This document shows, in pieces, positions 6,348-13,200 of a stretch of 13,200 bases of DNA (its first letter is position 1; every line of letters starts with the position of its first letter). The position numbers and the translations under genes were made by a program. Under the pieces are notes generated by a model. The model saw nothing but the letters and a program-made list of their open reading frames with translations. It made no database searches and was not told the DNA's origin. The stretch covers positions 1 to 13,200 of the forward strand of contig JACNKJ010000143.1 of assembly GCA_014382085.1 (NCBI GenBank), given 5' to 3'. The DNA comes from a bacterium. Its GTDB lineage: Bacteria; Krumholzibacteriota; Krumholzibacteriia; JACNKJ01.

Positions 6348-7223
6348 ATGGGCGAATTATTTGCGCTGGCGGCCGCCATGATTTGGGCCTCGGCCGTCAT
6401 CCTTTTTAAAAAATCCGGCGACACCATCGCACCCTTCGCCCTGAATCTCTTCAGGGTGGTGATCTCTTTGATGGTCTTCTTGCCGCTTTTGGCCCTCAGC
6501 GGCCAAGGCATTTTTCGGGAAGCTCCCCTTCAAGATTATCTGATCCTGGCCCTGAGCGGATTTCTGGGCATTGCCCTGTCGGATACCTTCTTCCACCGCG
6601 CGCTCAACACCATCGGCGCGGGCCTCACTGCCATTGTCGATACCCTTTACTCGCCCTTCATCGTGCTCTTTGCCTTCATCATATTGGGTGAACGGCCGGG
6701 GATTCAGCAGTACGGTGGCATGGTGCTGGTGGCCGGCGCCGTATTCCTGGCATCCCGAGCGAAGCGACCCGAGGGCATGAGCCTGCGCACGCTTCTGCTG
6801 GGCATGTTCTGGGGAATGATGGCCATGGCCACGGTGGGTCTTTCCATCGTTATTGCGAAACCGGTGCTGGAGAGGCACCCGGTGATCTGGTCCACGGCCA
6901 TGCGGCAGGTGGCGAGTATTCTGATTATGCTTCCCGTAGCCCTGATCTCTCCCAAGCGCAGGCAGATTCTATCCGTGTTTAAACCCACGCGAAGTTGGCG
7001 CTATTCCCTGCCAGGTACTCTGCTCGGTTCCTGTCTGGCCCTGCTGTTTTGGATTGGCGGCATGAAGTACACAGAGGCGTCCACCGCCGCGATTCTCAAT
7101 CAGACCAGCACGCTCTACGTACTCATCCTCGCGACCCTATTCCTGCACGAGCCTTTCACCCAACGAAAGATGTTCGCCGCCGCGCTGGCCCTGGGCGGCA
7201 TCTTGCTGGTGACCACGGCCTAA
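6348..7223 (+). CDS. EamA / drug-metabolite transporter (DMT) family permease
   Basis: A 291-aa integral membrane protein of about ten hydrophobic segments in two homologous halves: residues ~1-140 and ~144-291, each an EamA domain. Visible signs are the N-terminal LAAAMIWASAVILFKKS and FRVVISLMVF, the first-half end ILGERPGIQQYGGMVLVAGA, and the matching second-half end LFLHEPFTQRKMFAAALAL, both with the E-P-x-(T/I)-x-x-x-x pattern of the family. DMT members mostly export amino acids or small metabolites; the substrate here is unknown. The start is ATG 6348, with AAGGAG (6335-6340) seven bases before it. The open frame reaches back to 6117, but that stretch is non-membrane, Gly/Arg-rich and lacks a ribosome site. 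The gene is divergent from trpB2. Confidence 0.92.
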   Translation: MGELFALAAAMIWASAVILFKKSGDTIAPFALNLFRVVISLMVFLPLLALSGQGIFREAPLQDYLILALSGFLGIALSDTFFHRALNTIGAGLTAIVDTLYSPFIVLFAFIILGERPGIQQYGGMVLVAGAVFLASRAKRPEGMSLRTLLLGMFWGMMAMATVGLSIVIAKPVLERHPVIWSTAMRQVASILIMLPVALISPKRRQILSVFKPTRSWRYSLPGTLLGSCLALLFWIGGMKYTEASTAAILNQTSTLYVLILATLFLHEPFTQRKMFAAALALGGILLVTTA

Positions 7224-7246
7224 AAAAAGCGGGCCCGAAGGCCCGC
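7222..7246 (-). terminator. Terminator shared by the EamA gene and the DUF4097 operon
   Basis: A 7-bp G/C stem, GCGGGCC (7229-7235) with GGCCCGC (7240-7246), has a CGAA loop. On the minus strand it runs into seven T (complement of 7228-7222), making a strong terminator for the sigma operon. On the plus strand the tail CTGTCTT is weak, so it may act on both sides. It overlaps the EamA stop codon. Confidence 0.88.
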
Positions 7247-7274
7247 CTGTCTTGCCGCATTGGGGGATGGATCA

Positions 7275-8171
7275 CTTCACTCTGATCTTGATGTCGCCGC
7301 TGAAGCTTTCGATTTCGATGCTCGCGTTGCCGTTGCCCGCGGTGAATTCCAGGGTTTTCCCAAGATTGAAGCGGTTGCTTTTCTTCGCCTCCGGGCCGAA
7401 GGCGTTGCGGATGTCACCGCTGAAGGTGCCGATTTCGAACTCGGCGTCGGGTTCGCCGGTGAAGATCAGGAAGAGGTCGCCGCTCTGGCTGTGGAAGCGG
7501 CCGCGGGTTTCGATCTGCCCGGAGAAATCCAGATCGCCGGAGATGGATTCGAAGCTAAGTCGCTTCACCACATCGGAAATCAGCTCCACATCGCCGCTGA
7601 TAGTGTCGATGTTGATTTCACGCGAACCCTTGGTGTGCAGGATGATGTCGCCGCTAATGGTCTGCAGATCAAATTCATCGCTGCTAGAGATCAGATCCAA
7701 ATCGCCGCTCACCGATTCGGCTTCCATGGATTTCGGATCGGCTTTCACGTCGATTTGACCGCTTACCGATTGCAGGGATAGCTCGCCGCGAAGATCCGTC
7801 ACTTCAATGTCGGCGCTGACCGTGGAGACCACCAGCTGCGCACCGCGTGGCATGGTGATTTCCAAATGGCTGCCCTTAATGTTGCGCGCTTTTCGGGGAA
7901 GGACCACCTCGACCTTAAGACGTTTGGAATTTCCATCCACATCCAAACGTTCGGTTCCCCTACCCAAGGTGCCAGTGATGCGGACTTCGTTCCTGTCCCA
8001 GCCACTTACGATCACCGAGCCACTGAGGTTGTCCACGCTGAGCCGCCCATCGGCCTTCAGCTCGCGCGTGACATTGATCTCTTCCTGCCCCGTTGCGGGC
8101 AGGGCGAAGGCCGTGGCGAGGATCGTCGTCAGGATCACCAGGGTCGCGTATCTGAAGTTATTCCTAGTCAT
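7275..8171 (-). CDS. Exported DUF4097-type beta-helical protein (putative adhesin family)
   Basis: About 299 aa (stop codon at 7274-7272). Residues 1-29 form a signal peptide: MTRNNFRYA, a hydrophobic core LVILTTILATAFALPA, then cleavage near TGQ. The rest is made of repeating rungs with S-G-D/Q at 137, 155, 173, 192, 211, 230, 251 and 291, after a degenerate S-A-D at 119. The spacing is 18-19 residues, as in a right-handed beta-helix or solenoid. This is the DUF4097 family, often labelled 'putative adhesin', common as the last gene of ECF sigma/anti-sigma operons. Its biochemical role is not established. It should lie in the periplasm or on the cell surface. The start is ATG 8171, seven bases after AAAGGAG (8185-8179); the upstream TTG at 8177 is too close to that site. 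A 37-base gap separates it from the anti-sigma gene. Confidence 0.87.
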
Positions 8172-8208
8172 GATCAAGCTCCTTTAGCGCCCATGGCGCC
8201 GGTCAGCC

Positions 8209-8886
8209 TCAGGTCCTTTCGGCGATCTGTCCAATCTTCTCCTGAAGCGCCATCTTGGCCTGGTAGGCCGAGATTAGCATCCTTGCGAGATGCGAATTTT
8301 CGGGATTGGCCTTCCAGGCGCGCCTGGCCTCGTCGATGGCCTTGTTGACTATCTGCAGATTTTCCAGCAAGGGGGTGGTCTCTTCGCTGTCTTTGTTGGC
8401 ATCGCTGCTCAGCAAGGCCTTCACGCCGGGATCGGCCGCGGCAGTTTCGGCTTCAAGAGCGTCCACGGTGCCCGAGGCCAGCAGATCCAGTGCGCTGGCC
8501 GGCGCGCCGCCGAAGCTCAGCCCAGAAATTCCTTCCGAATTGCCAAGCATTCGATTCGTAGCCAAGACGGCTAAAACCAAAGCTGCCGCCAAGGCAAGCA
8601 TAGCCATGGGACGATTCCCAATAGGCCGCCGGTCGGTGGTCGCTTCGGCGGGTTGATCTTCGTCACCGCTTGCCATTCGTTTCTCGATGCCTTCCCAAAG
8701 GTCTCGAGACGGATCGATTTCCAGGGGCATCATGTGCGCGCTTTGGACGAGTCCTTCCAGGCCTTCGTAGTCCGAAGCACAGGATTCGCATTCGTCCAGG
8801 TGCAGGCGCAATGCCTTGGATTCCTTGGCGGAGAGATCTCCATCCAGATAGTTCTGCAGAATGTTTTTCGCTTTATCGTGTTCCAT
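8209..8886 (-). CDS. Zinc-binding anti-sigma factor (zf-HC2/ZAS), membrane-bound
   Basis: A 225-aa protein. Residues 1-40 are the zinc anti-sigma domain with H29-x3-C33-x2-C36 (HLDECESC), the motif by which ZAS proteins clasp their ECF sigma factor. A single transmembrane segment lies at ~94-112 (MAMLALAAALVLAVLAT). The outer part (~113-225) is acidic and low-complexity, then helical (LLENLQIVNKAIDEARRAWKANPE...), with no recognised domain. It should hold the sigma factor at the inner membrane and release it on an envelope signal. The start ATG overlaps the end of the sigma gene by 14 bases and has GGGAGGAG just upstream, so the pair is translationally coupled. The CxxC zinc site could sense redox changes, as in RsrA/ChrR-like proteins, but the sequence does not prove this. 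Confidence 0.92.
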   Translation of the reverse strand: MEHDKAKNILQNYLDGDLSAKESKALRLHLDECESCASDYEGLEGLVQSAHMMPLEIDPSRDLWEGIEKRMASGDEDQPAEATTDRRPIGNRPMAMLALAAALVLAVLATNRMLGNSEGISGLSFGGAPASALDLLASGTVDALEAETAAADPGVKALLSSDANKDSEETTPLLENLQIVNKAIDEARRAWKANPENSHLARMLISAYQAKMALQEKIGQIAERT

Positions 8887-9484
8887 TGTCTCTCCTCCCT
8901 TCTTGATCGCTCAGGCGATCCATGAGGAGTTTGCGGGCCCGATGCAACTGGGCCTTGATAGTCCCGACGGCAAGTCCCGTCATCTCGGCAATTTCCTTGT
9001 GGCGGAAACCTTCCACATCGTGAAGTACGAAAGCCGTGCGCGCACCCTCGGGGAGGGAGGCCACGGCACGTTCCAGATCGATGCGATCCTCGGCGCTGCC
9101 GCAGTTCATGGCTTCCTGTTCGTAGGTCTCGTCTTCACTTGATGAGTTTCGAAAGCGTTTCTGCTGCCGACTCTCGCGTCGAGTGAAGTCCAGGACCGTG
9201 TTCACTGCCACACGGCGAATCCAGCCGCCGAAAGGTCCATCGCCGCGATAGCTTTCGAGTTTCTGCCAGCTGCGCACGAAGGTGTCCTGGGTAAGGCTCT
9301 CGGCCTTGTCCGGGTCAGCGGTCATGCGAAGGCAGACAGCGAAAATGCGCCCCTGATGCAGGCGGAAAATCTTTTCGAAAGCTTCCGTGTCGCCCGCCCG
9401 GCAACGTTCCACGAGGCGAGGAACCTCGGGATCTATTTCCGCACTCTCGAAAGGCAGTGCGTTTTGAAGGGCGGCCGATGACAT
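8873..9484 (-). CDS. ECF-family RNA polymerase sigma factor
   Basis: A 203-aa sigma70-family protein of ECF size. Region 2 spans ~residues 35-105: EAFEKIFRLHQGRIFAVCLRM (2.1), then LTQDTFVRSWQKLESY and FGGWIRRVAVNTVLDFTRR (2.3-2.4, melting and -10 recognition). Region 4 spans ~135-190: LPEGARTAFVLHDVEGFRHKEIAEMTGLAVGTIKAQLHRARKLL, with the helix-turn-helix EIAEMTGLAVGTIKAQLHRAR. The linker between them is acidic. It directs RNA polymerase to a small regulon once freed from the anti-sigma factor encoded next. The start ATG has GGAGAG four bases upstream. It is the first gene of a three-gene operon and is divergent from the secreted FG-GAP gene, which may be one of its targets, though no ECF-type -35/-10 pair is evident there. 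Confidence 0.95.
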   Translation of the reverse strand: MSSAALQNALPFESAEIDPEVPRLVERCRAGDTEAFEKIFRLHQGRIFAVCLRMTADPDKAESLTQDTFVRSWQKLESYRGDGPFGGWIRRVAVNTVLDFTRRESRQQKRFRNSSSEDETYEQEAMNCGSAEDRIDLERAVASLPEGARTAFVLHDVEGFRHKEIAEMTGLAVGTIKAQLHRARKLLMDRLSDQEGRRDNGTR

Positions 9485-9563
9485 GGGTCTCTCCGGTACT
9501 TGTCGGGTCGATAAATTGACGATCCCAAGTCGCTAAAGGTTTGAATGAAACGGAGCTAGAAAA

Positions 9564-9572
9564 TGCTATAAT
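9564..9572 (+). promoter_or_regulatory. Extended -10 promoter for the FG-GAP gene
   Basis: TGC directly before TATAAT (9567-9572) makes a perfect extended -10. TTGAAT (9541-9546) is 20 bases upstream, too far for an ideal -35, but the extended -10 compensates. The predicted start is near 9579, giving a leader of about 33 bases. It looks like a housekeeping-sigma promoter. Confidence 0.6.
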
Positions 9573-9611
9573 CGTGATTCCTGACCCATCCACTACGCGG
9601 GGGAGTTTGCA

Positions 9612-11321
9612 ATGATTCGCCATGCTTTCCAGTTATTTTTGGTTCTCGCGCTGACGGCCGCATCGGCCTTTGCAGTCGTAACTCTGGAAACCACACCCTA
9701 TTACCAGTCTACGCCATTGAATCATGTGGCCACCGGCGGAGCCTGGGCCGACACCGAAGGCGACGGGTGGTTGGACATGGTGGTTGCCAACGGCAATGAC
9801 ATCTACCGGCAGCACTTGGTGGTTTATCGCAATGATGGCACGGGCAATTTCCCCAGCACGCCCAGTTGGTCTTCCGATGACATCGACTATCACGGGCATC
9901 TGGATTTGGGCGATATCAATGGCGACGGATTTATCGATGCCGCCGTGGCCGTCTACATCGGTCCGGCGGGGTTCAGTCAGCCCGGCAAGGTGAAGGTGTA
10001 TTACGGTGCGCCGGGCTCGGGATTTTTCTACAGCACACCCAGCTGGGAATCGGCCATCGATTTCTATTGCTTCTCCCTGGCCTTGGGCGATGCCGATGGT
10101 GACGGCGATCTGGATCTGGCCTGCGCAGCGGGCGAGTCTTACAACAGCATCAGCGATCGTCAGAAGATCTTCTTCAACGATGGCGGTACTCTAGAGACCG
10201 TGCCAAGTTGGGAAAGCGACGAGTGGGGTTACGCCCTCGACGTGGCCTGGGAGGATGTGGACCTGGACGGCGACCTCGACCTTGCCGTCTGCGGCATCGA
10301 CTCACCCAATCGCATTTATCTGAATCGTCAAACCGAGGGTGGGGGCATTCCCACCATGGCCGACTGGACCAGCACCGATCCCCTCAACAACGGCAACACC
10401 GCCGCCTTCGGCGATTGGAATGACGACGGCTACTTGGAATTCGCCGTGGCCGACAACAATCAGCTAGGTGGCTACGGCAAGTTCAAGGTCTACGAGAACG
10501 ACATGGGTGTCCTGGGCACCACGCCCGAGTGGACATCCAATAGCTCGGGTTATGGTTCCCACGTGTCCTGGGTGGACATCGACCTCGACTTCGATCCCGA
10601 CCTGGCAGCAGGCCGTTGGTGGGGCGCGGTGAGACTCTATGAAAACATGGACGGCAATCTCACGGGATCGCCGGTTTGGACCAGCAACACCAACAGCGTG
10701 ATCGAAAACTGCTTCTGGGGCGACGTGGACAACGACGCTCTCGTCAGCGGCGGCACGACCATAGCCACGGGCGATGGCGCACGCACTTTCGTGAAGTTGG
10801 CGCGCAATCCCGTGCGATCCATCGATGAGGTTCGCGTGGGTGGAGATCTGATGCTTCCCAACGGCTACTGCGTTCATCTTGAGAAGGGTTGGATTTCCTT
10901 CGCCACGCCGCCCTCGCCCGGCGAACTTATCGAAGTGCGTTTCACCTATTCCACGGATCTCGACCTGGGCGTGACCAACTGGGACGCCAGCATCGGCAAT
11001 TACGTTTTCCGCAACACGGGATCGCCCACTTCAGCCGGAGATTTCGCGACAAGTTCGATTCTATTGGACGCTTCGCCCAACCCCTTTCGCGGCAACACGG
11101 TCTTCCGCTATCGCGGACCCGAAGGTAATGCGAGCTTGGAAATCTTCGACGTGCGTGGCCGCCGCGTGCGCGATCTGCACACCGGCTCGGTTAGCGGCCT
11201 TCAGAGTTGGGAATGGAATGGCCGCGACGACCGCGGGCAGGCTCTGGCGGGCGGTGTTTACCTGGTGAGATTTCGAAGTGGCGGCGATAGCAAGACTGCG
11301 AAAATCGTGAAGGTGAGGTGA
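9612..11321 (+). CDS. Secreted FG-GAP/VCBS repeat protein with FlgD-like C-terminal domain
   Basis: A 569-aa protein with a signal peptide (MIRHAFQLFLVLALTAASAFA, residues 1-21). Seven calcium-loop repeats of the DxDxDGxxD type start at ~47, 101, 160, 215, 268, 322 and 371 (for example DINGDGFIDAAVA, DADGDGDLDLACA). The 49-59-residue period fits a seven-bladed FG-GAP beta-propeller; the seventh repeat (DVDNDALVSGG) is degenerate. A second repeated motif, P-x-W-x-S (TPSWSS, TPSWES, VPSWES, TPEWTS, SPVWTS), alternates with it. Residues ~405-455 form a separate beta region. Residues ~484-569 are a FlgD-Ig-like/type A sorting-like domain: ASPNPFRGNTVFRY, IFDVRGRRVRDL, GVYLVRFRSG. Such tails serve type IX secretion in Bacteroidota; in other phyla the role is inferred. 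The start has GGGGAG seven bases upstream. Probable surface or extracellular protein, ligand unknown. Confidence 0.9.
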   Translation: MIRHAFQLFLVLALTAASAFAVVTLETTPYYQSTPLNHVATGGAWADTEGDGWLDMVVANGNDIYRQHLVVYRNDGTGNFPSTPSWSSDDIDYHGHLDLGDINGDGFIDAAVAVYIGPAGFSQPGKVKVYYGAPGSGFFYSTPSWESAIDFYCFSLALGDADGDGDLDLACAAGESYNSISDRQKIFFNDGGTLETVPSWESDEWGYALDVAWEDVDLDGDLDLAVCGIDSPNRIYLNRQTEGGGIPTMADWTSTDPLNNGNTAAFGDWNDDGYLEFAVADNNQLGGYGKFKVYENDMGVLGTTPEWTSNSSGYGSHVSWVDIDLDFDPDLAAGRWWGAVRLYENMDGNLTGSPVWTSNTNSVIENCFWGDVDNDALVSGGTTIATGDGARTFVKLARNPVRSIDEVRVGGDLMLPNGYCVHLEKGWISFATPPSPGELIEVRFTYSTDLDLGVTNWDASIGNYVFRNTGSPTSAGDFATSSILLDASPNPFRGNTVFRYRGPEGNASLEIFDVRGRRVRDLHTGSVSGLQSWEWNGRDDRGQALAGGVYLVRFRSGGDSKTAKIVKVR

Positions 11322-11342
11322 TCAAAAAGCTATCAAATGAGT

Positions 11343-12371
11343 CTATTCTGATTGGTCTGGCCACCCTTTCTCCCAACCTTCAAGGAAGATGGAATTCAAG
11401 TCTTCTTTTGAGATCTCATGCTCATCTAAGATTTCTGCTTCAAGCTCATTGGTTAGGCGGCTTTGAAGTTCGCTGTTTCTTTTTAGGCTTTCAGTGTCAA
11501 TTATTGGGATCTTAGCATCTGCGCGTTTCATCACGTCTTCCTCAATGGCACTGAGTTTTAAATAAATTGCCTTGCGAGTTTCTGTTGTGAGACTGAAACG
11601 CGATTCCGACTCATTCCAAGCAACGGCGATTAGATCTTTATCCAATGTCAAATCTGCAGACTTGTCGGAACCATAGGCGCTGATTCTTCCCAGCATTCTA
11701 GATGGTGCTCCCTCAGCTGTTTCTAAGGAATGGTAGGCAGCGACCCAGACATGGGTTGGATGGGAATGATATTGGAATCCATCCATATCCCGCACGACAT
11801 CGTATTGATTGCGCAGGAGTTTCTCAATTTCCTCGGAGCTGCATTTCTCCGAAATCACAATTTTGCGCTCAACTTGAGTTTTCAATGGAACATCATAAAC
11901 TTCGTTTGAGACAACTGAAAAAGTTGGATGTGCCTGTGTTGGTTTTCTTGAAGAAGTACGAATCCCTTGTTCGGCTAAGATCGACTCATAGTGAGCAACC
12001 TTGTTTTTGTACCGCTCACTTGAGGGGACAAGTTGCAGAAGTTCCTGGTATGCATCCAAGTTTGCCTTTGCATTCGATGAAGGAATGGCACGAGCTTTCT
12101 TATCCAACTCCTCGATACTAGTATGCCTGTTCTCTGCACTGAATAAGGATGAATCAGTGTTATCCGAATTGACATTGCATAGGATTACAAAAACAGATAG
12201 CGCTAGTACACCAAATACAAAAAGACACCCTTTTCGAGTGGCGGATGTGTTTGCCTTTTTAATCTTCAGATCAGGCTCGTTCTGCAGGGCACAGGGTCTC
12301 CCACAATGTGGGCAAGTTTTAGCTGATGTGCTTAGCTTCCCGCCACAATCTGGACATGATCCCAAACCCAT
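11343..12371 (-). CDS. Zinc-ribbon membrane protein of unknown function
   Basis: A 342-aa protein. Residues 1-27 are a double-CxxC zinc ribbon (CPDCGGKL..., CPHCGRPC; four cysteines at ~6, 9, 20, 23). A single hydrophobic segment follows at ~48-65 (KGCLFVFGVLALSVFVILC), so the ribbon should be cytoplasmic and the rest outside. The outer part has a helical stretch (~82-135, tetratricopeptide-like in look: NLDAYQELLQLVPSSERYKN), a Ser/Thr/Pro linker, a possible beta domain (~150-260), and an acidic helical C-terminus. No family is recognised beyond the ribbon. The gene is markedly AT-richer than its neighbours, with different codon use, and suggests recent acquisition. The start ATG has AGGGGGA upstream. 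It is convergent with the FG-GAP gene, 21 bases apart, with no clear terminator between them. Confidence 0.8.
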   Translation of the reverse strand: MGLGSCPDCGGKLSTSAKTCPHCGRPCALQNEPDLKIKKANTSATRKGCLFVFGVLALSVFVILCNVNSDNTDSSLFSAENRHTSIEELDKKARAIPSSNAKANLDAYQELLQLVPSSERYKNKVAHYESILAEQGIRTSSRKPTQAHPTFSVVSNEVYDVPLKTQVERKIVISEKCSSEEIEKLLRNQYDVVRDMDGFQYHSHPTHVWVAAYHSLETAEGAPSRMLGRISAYGSDKSADLTLDKDLIAVAWNESESRFSLTTETRKAIYLKLSAIEEDVMKRADAKIPIIDTESLKRNSELQSRLTNELEAEILDEHEISKEDLNSIFLEGWEKGWPDQSE

Positions 12372-12438
12372 TATTCCCCCTAATAAAAAGTCGTTCTACG
12401 GTTGGACCTCGATTCACAAGCCGAAACCTGAACTTCAA

Positions 12439-12468
12439 ATTCTAATTGCTTCTGCCTGCCAAAGGCAA
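12439..12468 (-). promoter_or_regulatory. Candidate promoter for the zinc-ribbon gene
   Basis: Read on the minus strand: TTGCCT (12468-12463), an 18-base spacer, then TAGAAT (12444-12439), five of six bases matching the -10. The leader would be about 60 bases. The gap 12372-12509 holds no other gene that I can support. Confidence 0.35.
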
Positions 12469-12509
12469 GAGATCAGTATGATCATCTCCTACATCGCTGG
12501 CACTGTAGC

Positions 12510-13200
12510 CTAGGTCCGAATCGGGTGTCTCCCTAACGGCATCGATCCGTCTCGTTCATGCAGATGCCGATGGCAGCTTGAACATAGTGTAATCAAGTTC
12601 TCTTCGCGGTTGTCTCCTCCGCGGCTGCGTGGTTTGACATGATGCACTTCCAGGAAATGGGTGGATCGGCAGCCTTTGGTCTGGCATCGGTGCCCGTCTC
12701 TAATCAACACTACCCGCCTTCGAGACGGCGGGATGCTTGCTTTATTGCGCCTACCCGGCTCCAGAAAACTTGAATCACAATCGATCTGCGCGCTTTCCGC
12801 AGAGTTTAGCTGCAGCCGTTCGGGTCCCACGGTTATCGCCTCGCATTCCGGGCACTTCTGCACGACAACCTGATAGGGCGATCCACCTTTGTCCACCCGG
12901 GCGGACTCGGCGAGAAGCGACTCCAGCGCCATGAGCAGCACCTGTTCACGGTCGCAGTGGTGCTTCTTCATGAGCTTCTCAAGCATGGTTTCAAGATGCG
13001 CCTTGGCCAAGGGCGACAGGCGCAGTGTCAAAGACTGCGCCGTCGCCGCCGCAGGTACTTCGCGCTCGGGCTCAATCAGCTCGGTCTGGGAATTTTGCCT
13101 GTCAGCATCTCGCCCCGTCCGGCTCTTCACCACTTCCTTTTCCAACTCCCGCCGGCTCTTGTTCTCGGCCAGGGTGAGCCACTCCTTCTCCGTCTCGGGT
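12510..13200 (-). CDS. HNH endonuclease domain protein (5' end outside window)
   Basis: The frame is open to the right edge, so the N-terminus is missing; the last visible upstream residues, ETEKEWLTLAENKSRRELEK, resemble the central part of a family of ~350-450-aa HNH proteins. A predicted helical region follows (LSPLAKAHLETMLEKLMKK and DREQVLLMALESLL), then an isolated CPEC pair. The C-terminal HNH/zinc domain has RRRVVLIRDGHRC, then C-x4-C, LEVHHVKPRSRGG, the conserved N of DNREENLITLC, and CSSCHRHLH. The HH pair, the Asn and the last His form the metal/catalytic site, and four cysteines bind structural zinc. Such proteins are DNA endonucleases in form, often orphan and many-copy, with unproven cellular roles. 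No methylase or phage gene lies within the window. TTG 13145 is not needed as a start. Confidence 0.88.
   Translation of the reverse strand, partial: PETEKEWLTLAENKSRRELEKEVVKSRTGRDADRQNSQTELIEPEREVPAAATAQSLTLRLSPLAKAHLETMLEKLMKKHHCDREQVLLMALESLLAESARVDKGGSPYQVVVQKCPECEAITVGPERLQLNSAESAQIDCDSSFLEPGRRNKASIPPSRRRVVLIRDGHRCQTKGCRSTHFLEVHHVKPRSRGGDNREENLITLCSSCHRHLHERDGSMPLGRHPIRT

Noticed and set aside
6357..6878. A 173-codon minus-strand frame over the permease gene
   Set aside because: It is low-complexity, rich in His/Gln/Gly, and antisense to clear transmembrane coding sequence.
7300..7850. Repeated GCCGCTGA-like units suggesting a DNA repeat array
   Set aside because: They are the codons of the repeated Ser-Gly-Asp turns of the DUF4097 protein; unit length varies by codons and there are no spacers.
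7866..8348. Plus-strand frame spanning the DUF4097 and anti-sigma genes
   Set aside because: It crosses the junction of two supported minus-strand genes and has Pro/Arg-rich shadow composition.

Overview
The window is bacterial, about 55-65% GC in most parts and densely coded. No phylum marker is present. Three features recall metagenome-derived lineages of the Fibrobacterota-Chlorobi-Bacteroidota neighbourhood (Krumholzibacteria-, Eisenbacteria- or Latescibacteria-like) and some deltaproteobacterial or myxobacterial groups. These are a secreted FG-GAP propeller with a FlgD-like C-terminal domain, an ECF sigma / zf-HC2 anti-sigma / DUF4097 operon, and an HNH protein with an 'ETEKEWL..' N-terminal segment. 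This placement is inference.

Layout, left to right. (1) 3-686 (+): the 3' end of a hybrid sensor kinase, closed by a strong terminator. (2) 806-2358 (+): a flavoprotein of the sulfide:quinone oxidoreductase family, followed two bases later by a 38-aa ORF with its own Shine-Dalgarno sequence. (3) 2478-2792 (+): a free-standing Rho-N/SAP-like small basic protein, TTG start, with a terminator. (4) 2833-4412 (-): an NSS-family Na+ symporter with its 34-residue single-TM accessory subunit, joined by TGATG. A pair of equal-architecture palindromes lies upstream. (5) 4677-6065 (-): a TrpB2-type tryptophan synthase beta subunit with its own terminator and probable promoter. (6) 6348-7223 (+): an EamA/DMT permease, divergent from trpB2. 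(7) 7275-9484 (-): an operon of ECF sigma factor, zinc-binding anti-sigma factor and exported beta-helical DUF4097 protein. (8) 9612-11321 (+): a secreted seven-repeat FG-GAP protein, divergent from the sigma operon, with an extended -10 promoter. (9) 11343-12371 (-): a zinc-ribbon membrane protein in a clearly AT-richer stretch. (10) 12510-13200 (-): an HNH endonuclease gene running off the right edge.

The genes fall into small, separately terminated units rather than one system. Three contain internally linked parts: oxidoreductase plus micro-ORF, symporter plus mini-subunit, and sigma/anti-sigma/envelope effector. TrpB2, NSS symporter and DMT permease together suggest amino-acid uptake, salvage and export, but no shared regulation can be shown. 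No tRNA, rRNA, CRISPR array or insertion sequence was found. No intergenic gap exceeds 300 bases; the two largest (4413-4676 and 6066-6347) hold the promoters, terminator and palindromes listed. I did not find a clear new multi-gene system. The best candidates for undescribed biology are the 38-aa ORF behind the oxidoreductase, the tandem palindromes before the symporter, and the AT-rich zinc-ribbon gene.
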